From assembly GCA_949746285.1 (NCBI GenBank), contig CATJZH010000182.1:1-10426 (forward strand): a stretch of DNA of 10,426 nt. The letters run 5' to 3'. Positions within the stretch are counted from its first letter, which is position 1; each line of letters opens with the position of its first letter. Below are positions 7,011 through 10,426 of the stretch, piece by piece. The notes under the pieces are model-generated. The model was not told the origin of the DNA. It made no database searches and saw only the letters and a list, made by a program, of their open reading frames with translations. The stretch is from an uncultured Clostridia bacterium. Its GTDB lineage: Bacteria; Bacillota; Clostridia; TANB77; CAG-508. A program made the position numbers and the translations under genes.

Positions 7011-7593
7011 TTGAATTTAGAAGGAAAAAAGATAGGATTTGTTTTTACTGGTTCTTTTTGTACTTTCAAAAAGACAATAGAACAAATAAAAAAATTAATA
7101 GAAATAAAAGATATAAATATAACACCAATTATGAGTTTCAATAGTTATAATTTAGATAGCAAATTTGGAAAAGCTGAAGATTTCAAAAATGAACTCGAAA
7201 ATTTAACAGGAAATAATATTATTCATACAATACCAGATGCAGAGCCAATAGGTCCAAAAAAAATGTTTGATATATTAATAGTTGCACCATGTTCTGGAAA
7301 CACAATCGCAAAACTTGCAAATGATATTATAGATACACCTGCAACAATGGCAGTAAAATCGCATCTAAGAAATGATAGACCAGTTGTAATAGCGATATCA
7401 ACAAATAATGCATTATCAGGTGCAGCAGAGAATATACGGAAAATTACTTAATAGGAAAAATTATTATTTTGTACCAGTAAAACAGGATAATCCAATAACA
7501 AAACCAAATTCTGTTGTATTTGATCCAACATATATAAAAAAGACTTTAGAATATGCTTTAGATAAAGAGCAAATTCAGCCAGTATTATTATGA
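7011..7593 (+). pseudogene. dpaB: Dipicolinate synthase subunit B, interrupted by a +1 frameshift
   Basis: DpaB/SpoVFB is the flavoprotein-like subunit of dipicolinate synthase, which makes the spore-core chelator dipicolinic acid in the mother cell. From TTG 7011 the reading begins MNLEGKKIGFVFTGSFCTF and contains the family's FGKAEDF, AEPIGPK, VAPCSGNTIAKLAN, DTPATMAVK, LRNDRPVV and STNNALS blocks. The frame then ends early at 7449-7451. Skipping one base, for example C7437, joins ...AAENI to GKLLNRKNYYFVPVKQDNP and on to ...QPVLL at 7590, restoring 193 residues, close to the usual ~200. The tail after the shift matches the family position by position, so the cause is a single extra base: either a true recent mutation or a sequencing/assembly error. 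No dpaA lies upstream, although the two genes are usually adjacent. Identification is from remembered family motifs. Confidence 0.85.
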
Positions 7594-7608
7594 ATTTAAA
7601 TAATGCTT

Positions 7609-7637
7609 ACAAGGAGGAGTAATCTCCTTGTTTTTTT
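7609..7637 (+). terminator. Terminator after dpaB
   Basis: ACAAGGAG (7609-7616) pairs with CTCCTTGT (7624-7631) around a seven-base loop and runs into seven T's. The stem begins 15 bases after the dpaB stop. Confidence 0.85.
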
Positions 7638-7648
7638 ATTTTGATTTA

Positions 7649-7657
7649 TGATATAAT
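7649..7657 (+). promoter_or_regulatory. Extended -10 promoter of the thioesterase gene
   Basis: TGATATAAT is a TG-N-TATAAT extended -10. The best -35 (TTGTTT, 7628-7633, 18-base spacing) overlaps the terminator T-run and is weak. The AGAGG ribosome site at 7677-7681 lies seven bases before the ATG. Confidence 0.55.
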
Positions 7658-7688
7658 TACGTTATTGATAAAGAAAAGAGGATAAAAA

Positions 7689-8405
7689 ATGTTTATAGAA
7701 CATGAATTTTATGTAGGATTAAGAGATATAAATAATCTAAAGGAATTATCGAATACAGCATTACTTTCATATTTAGAAGATGTAGCGTGTATGCATTCAG
7801 AAATAGCAGGTTTTGGTGTAAGTAATATGGATGAAGTTAAAAGAACATGGGTGTTACTTGCTTGGAAAATAAAAGTAATTAAAAGACCTAAATTTAATGA
7901 CACAATAAAGGTAAAAACGTGGTCTAGATTAATAGATAAATTTTATGCTTTTCGTGATTTTGAATTATATGACCAAAATAACAGAATAATTGGAATAGCA
8001 ACCTCAAAATGGATTTTTATAGATACAGAAAAAGGAAAAATTGTAAAAGTAACAGATGAGGTAGGGAGTAAATATGAAACAGAAAATAAATCTGTTTTTG
8101 AAGAAAGTGATTTAGAAAAATTAGAAGAACCAAATTATTCTATAAATAAAGTAAATTATAAAATAACTAAAAATATGATTGATGTAAATAATCATTTACA
8201 TAATATTTATTATTTAGATGTAGCAAAGGAAGTTTTACCAGATAATGTTGGAGAATTTGATGAGTTTGAAGTATTATATAAACATGAAGTCAAACTAGGT
8301 GATATAGTAACAGCAATTTATTCTAAGGAAGAGAAAGATTATTATGTATCAATAAAAAATGAAGATGAAACTAAAATACATAGTATTATAAAGTTAAAAT
8401 ACTAA
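7689..8405 (+). CDS. Acyl-ACP thioesterase
   Basis: This family hydrolyses acyl-acyl carrier protein in the cytoplasm, releasing free fatty acids and ending chain growth. The 238-residue length and the two hot-dog halves fit bacterial members of the FatA/FatB-related family. The N-terminal half has LSNTALLSYLEDVA, then TWVLLAWKIKVIKRP and a D-T-I-KV-TW strand (residues ~53-78), with a SKWIFIDTEKGKIV strand at ~106-120. The second half contains DVNNHLHNIYYLDVA (165-179), the conserved D..NxHxxN region where the catalytic Asp, Asn and His are placed in this family (D165, N168 or N172, H169 or H171). It starts with ATG behind an AGAGG site and is followed 18 bases later by a PAP2 phosphatase, suggesting a two-gene unit linked to lipid metabolism. 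Chain-length preference cannot be predicted. Confidence 0.9.
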   Translation: MFIEHEFYVGLRDINNLKELSNTALLSYLEDVACMHSEIAGFGVSNMDEVKRTWVLLAWKIKVIKRPKFNDTIKVKTWSRLIDKFYAFRDFELYDQNNRIIGIATSKWIFIDTEKGKIVKVTDEVGSKYETENKSVFEESDLEKLEEPNYSINKVNYKITKNMIDVNNHLHNIYYLDVAKEVLPDNVGEFDEFEVLYKHEVKLGDIVTAIYSKEEKDYYVSIKNEDETKIHSIIKLKY

Positions 8406-8423
8406 GGTATTTATAATAAGGGA

Positions 8424-9101
8424 ATGATTTTAAACATGAAACTTAAAATAGAGAAATTAATAAAATTTTTAAAGCAGAATTTAAAATGGATTATTTTATT
8501 TATCTGCATAATTTGCTTTTTAGAAATATTAAAAGAAATATTTTCTAAAGAATTTATGAAAAGAGATATTATTGGATATCAATTAGTAAATAAATATTTA
8601 ATCTCAGATATCGCCACACCAATTGCAATATTTATTACACAGTTTGGAGGAGTAACAGGATTACTTATTTTAGCTACTGTAGCATGTGTTTTAATAAAAA
8701 ATAAAAAAATAGGAATAGTAATATATTTAAATTTATTTTGTGTAGGTACTTTAAATCAGATTTTAAAACATATAATCCAAAGACCAAGACCAAATGAATT
8801 TAGAATAATTGATGAATCTGGATATAGTTTTCCATCAGGACATTCTATGGCAAGTGCAGCTTTTTATGGATTTTTTATATATTTAGTATATAAAAAAATA
8901 AAAAATAAAAAACTTAAAATAATACTTATATTTCTATTATCTTTATTAATTATATTAATAGGTATAAGTAGGATTTATTTAGGGGTTCACTATGCTACAG
9001 ATGTAATGGCAGGATTTTTAGTTTCTATATCATATTTGACAATATATACTAGCATTGTAGATGATTATATTGGTACAGCAAATAAAAAGAAAATAGAATA
9101 A
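8424..9101 (+). CDS. PAP2-family membrane phosphatase
   Basis: PAP2 enzymes remove phosphate from lipid phosphates such as phosphatidic acid, phosphatidylglycerol phosphate or undecaprenyl pyrophosphate. All three signature motifs are intact in the 225-residue protein: KHIIQRPRP (115-123), PSGH (137-140) and SR-x5-H-x3-D (S182, R183, H189, D193). Several hydrophobic segments are visible (about 21-37, 62-90, 97-113, 141-157, 166-181, 195-210), so it is an integral membrane enzyme with the active site expected on the outer face. The exact substrate is not determined by these motifs. The start is uncertain: ATG 8424 directly abuts AAGGGA, while ATG 8436 is 12 bases from it; the latter would shorten the protein by four residues. 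It follows the thioesterase by 18 bases with no promoter seen. No clear terminator follows. Confidence 0.9.
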   Translation: MILNMKLKIEKLIKFLKQNLKWIILFICIICFLEILKEIFSKEFMKRDIIGYQLVNKYLISDIATPIAIFITQFGGVTGLLILATVACVLIKNKKIGIVIYLNLFCVGTLNQILKHIIQRPRPNEFRIIDESGYSFPSGHSMASAAFYGFFIYLVYKKIKNKKLKIILIFLLSLLIILIGISRIYLGVHYATDVMAGFLVSISYLTIYTSIVDDYIGTANKKKIE

Positions 9102-9124
9102 ACAAACATTTTTTCGTTAACATA

Positions 9125-9153
9125 TTGACATTAAAAAACTACCATGGTAAAAT
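9125..9153 (+). promoter_or_regulatory. Strong sigma-A promoter of the Y-family polymerase gene
   Basis: A perfect TTGACA (9125-9130), 17 bases, then TAAAAT (9148-9153) with TG one base upstream (extended -10). A ten-base palindrome TACCATGGTA (9140-9149) overlaps the spacer and -10. Transcription should begin near 9160. Confidence 0.85.
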
Positions 9154-9162
9154 CCTAATATA

Positions 9163-9174
9163 GAACTTGTGTTT
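9163..9174. promoter_or_regulatory. LexA (SOS) box-like operator
   Basis: GAACTTGTGTTT matches the Gram-positive LexA/DinR core GAAC-N4-GTTY in all eight specified positions. It begins about ten bases after the -10, at the likely start of transcription, and precedes a DNA-damage-tolerance polymerase whose homologue dinB is a classical LexA target in Bacillus subtilis. Confidence 0.6.
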
Positions 9175-9197
9175 GGTAAAGTTAAGGTGGTATCAAT

Positions 9198-10421
9198 ATG
9201 GAAGAAATTAAAAGAAAAATTTTGCATATAGATGTAAATAATGCATTTTTATCTTGGACAGCAGTTAATATGTTAAAAAATGGATATTCAGTGGACATTA
9301 GAACAATTCCTTCTATAATAGGAGGAGATGAAGAAAGACGTTCAGGAATTGTTTTAGCTAAAAGTCCTATAGCGAAAAAATTTGGAATTATTACAGGTGA
9401 GCCAATATATTTTGCAAAAAAGAAATGTAATAAATTAGAAGTATTTCCAGGGGATTTTAATGTATTTATTAAATATTCAAATGAATTATATAATTTATTT
9501 TCAGAATACACAAATATAATAGAAAGATTTAGTATCGATGAATGTTTTTTAGATTTAACACACTTTTTAGGAAATAGGAATTTGATAGATATAGCATATG
9601 AAATAAGTCATAGAGTAGAAATGGAACTGGGTTTTACAGTAAATATTGGAGTTTCAAGCAATAAATTGTTAGCTAAAATGGCATCAGATTTTGAAAAACC
9701 GAATAAAATACATACATTATATGAATATGAAATTGAAGATAAGATGTGGTCTCTTCCTGTTTCAGAGTTATTTATGATTGGTAAGAAAACAGTACCAAAA
9801 CTTCATAACTTAAGAATAAAAACTATTGGAGACTTAGCTAAAACAAATAAAGAATTTCTAGCAAAAAAATTTGGAAAGCATGGCCTTCTTATGTGGAACT
9901 ATGCAAATGGAATAGATACTTCAGAAGTAAACCCTAAAAAAGAAGAACCAAAAAGTATAGGAAATTCAGTAACATTACCACATGATATAAATAAAGCAGA
10001 TGAAATATATAAAGTTATTGTAGCTTTATGTGAACAAGTTTCTTATAGACTAAGAAAACATAATTTAGTAGCAAATACAGTAAATGTTCAATTAAGAACA
10101 AAAGATTTTAAAGATTATTCACATCAAAAGCAATTAAATTATTCAACCTCTTCAACTAAACAAATTATAGAAACAGCAAAAGAAATTTTATATGAAATGT
10201 ATAAAGGCGAACCTATAAGATTAGTAGGTGTAAGAGTAGATAATTTAGAAAATAAAGATGAAATACAATTGTCAATATTTAATAATGATTTAAAACAAGA
10301 AAAACTAGATAATGTATTAGATAGTTTAAAAAATAAGTATGGATACAATTCCATTACTAGAGCTGGAAAGCTAGACATACAAGAAATTGTAAAAGGAAAA
10401 GAGAAAAAAATTAAAGATTAG
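9198..10421 (+). CDS. dinB: Y-family translesion DNA polymerase (DinB/Pol IV-like)
   Basis: Y-family polymerases copy past damaged DNA bases with low fidelity. The 407-residue length is typical. The palm metal-binding residues are visible: D12 in LHIDVNNAF and D114/E115 in SIDECFLDL. F17 takes the steric-gate position that excludes ribonucleotides. The central block VNIGVSSNKLLAKMASDFEKPN (motif in pieces at 148-169) and the helix-hairpin-helix region around 185-215 follow, then the little-finger domain (~250-350). QLSIF (357-361) near the end fits the beta-clamp binding consensus QLxLF. The NNAFLSW variant of the first motif marks a clostridial subgroup distinct from Escherichia coli Pol IV, so dinB is used in the broad sense. 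ATG 9198 has AAGGTGG seven bases upstream. The gene stands alone behind its own promoter and a LexA-like box. Stop at 10419-10421; only five bases follow. Confidence 0.93.
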   Translation: MEEIKRKILHIDVNNAFLSWTAVNMLKNGYSVDIRTIPSIIGGDEERRSGIVLAKSPIAKKFGIITGEPIYFAKKKCNKLEVFPGDFNVFIKYSNELYNLFSEYTNIIERFSIDECFLDLTHFLGNRNLIDIAYEISHRVEMELGFTVNIGVSSNKLLAKMASDFEKPNKIHTLYEYEIEDKMWSLPVSELFMIGKKTVPKLHNLRIKTIGDLAKTNKEFLAKKFGKHGLLMWNYANGIDTSEVNPKKEEPKSIGNSVTLPHDINKADEIYKVIVALCEQVSYRLRKHNLVANTVNVQLRTKDFKDYSHQKQLNYSTSSTKQIIETAKEILYEMYKGEPIRLVGVRVDNLENKDEIQLSIFNNDLKQEKLDNVLDSLKNKYGYNSITRAGKLDIQEIVKGKEKKIKD

Positions 10422-10426
10422 ACATA

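Noticed and set aside
7408..7593. A separate 61-residue gene
   Set aside because: Its first residues (MHYQVQQR) overlap dpaB out of frame, and from GKLLNRKN onward it is the missing dpaB C-terminus. It has no ribosome site.
7611..7618. AAGGAGGA as a ribosome site
   Set aside because: It forms the left arm of a terminator hairpin and no start codon or reading frame follows at a suitable distance.

Overview
The window is a very AT-rich stretch whose readable genes all lie on the plus strand. A low-GC, endospore-forming Gram-positive (Clostridia-type Bacillota, possibly a gut commensal) is suggested by several things: A/T-ending codon use, strong AGGAGG-type ribosome sites, hairpin plus T-run terminators, a sortase with surface proteins, a cohesin/dockerin protein, a dipicolinate synthase subunit B gene and a bacterial acyl-ACP thioesterase. 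The species cannot be read from the sequence alone.

Positions 1-6862 form a cell-surface block. (i) The 3' part of a large repetitive Ig-like/MBG-type surface protein runs off the left edge. (ii) A small membrane-anchored protein follows; its extracellular part is a divergent copy of the last ~150 residues of protein (i). (iii) Next is a membrane-anchored sortase. (iv) Last is a secreted 926-residue protein with an N-terminal cohesin-like domain, an LPQTG motif in the middle of the chain, a dockerin-like pair of calcium loops, Ig-like domains and an acidic tail. Perfect hairpin terminators separate (i), (ii) and (iii)-(iv), so (iii) and (iv) are probably co-transcribed. Neither large protein ends in a recognisable LPXTG/hydrophobic/basic sorting signal, so the sortase's substrate is unclear.

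Positions 6863-7637 hold a dpaB (spoVFB)-like gene that starts at TTG and is broken by a one-base frameshift near 7437. A sigma-K-like promoter lies upstream, and no dpaA neighbour is present.

Positions 7638-9101 carry an acyl-ACP thioesterase followed 18 bases later by a PAP2-family membrane phosphatase, probably one transcript. Positions 9102-10421 carry a DinB-like Y-family DNA polymerase behind a strong promoter with a LexA-box-like site at the expected transcription start, consistent with SOS control.

The best candidate for something new is the surface block: a sortase next to a protein carrying cohesin, an internal LPQTG and a dockerin in one chain, plus a duplicated C-terminal domain that occurs once at the end of a giant Ig-like protein and once as a stand-alone membrane protein. 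Its function is inference; the domain layout is visible in the sequence. No RNA genes, insertion sequences or CRISPR arrays were seen, and no gene-free stretch exceeds 300 bases.
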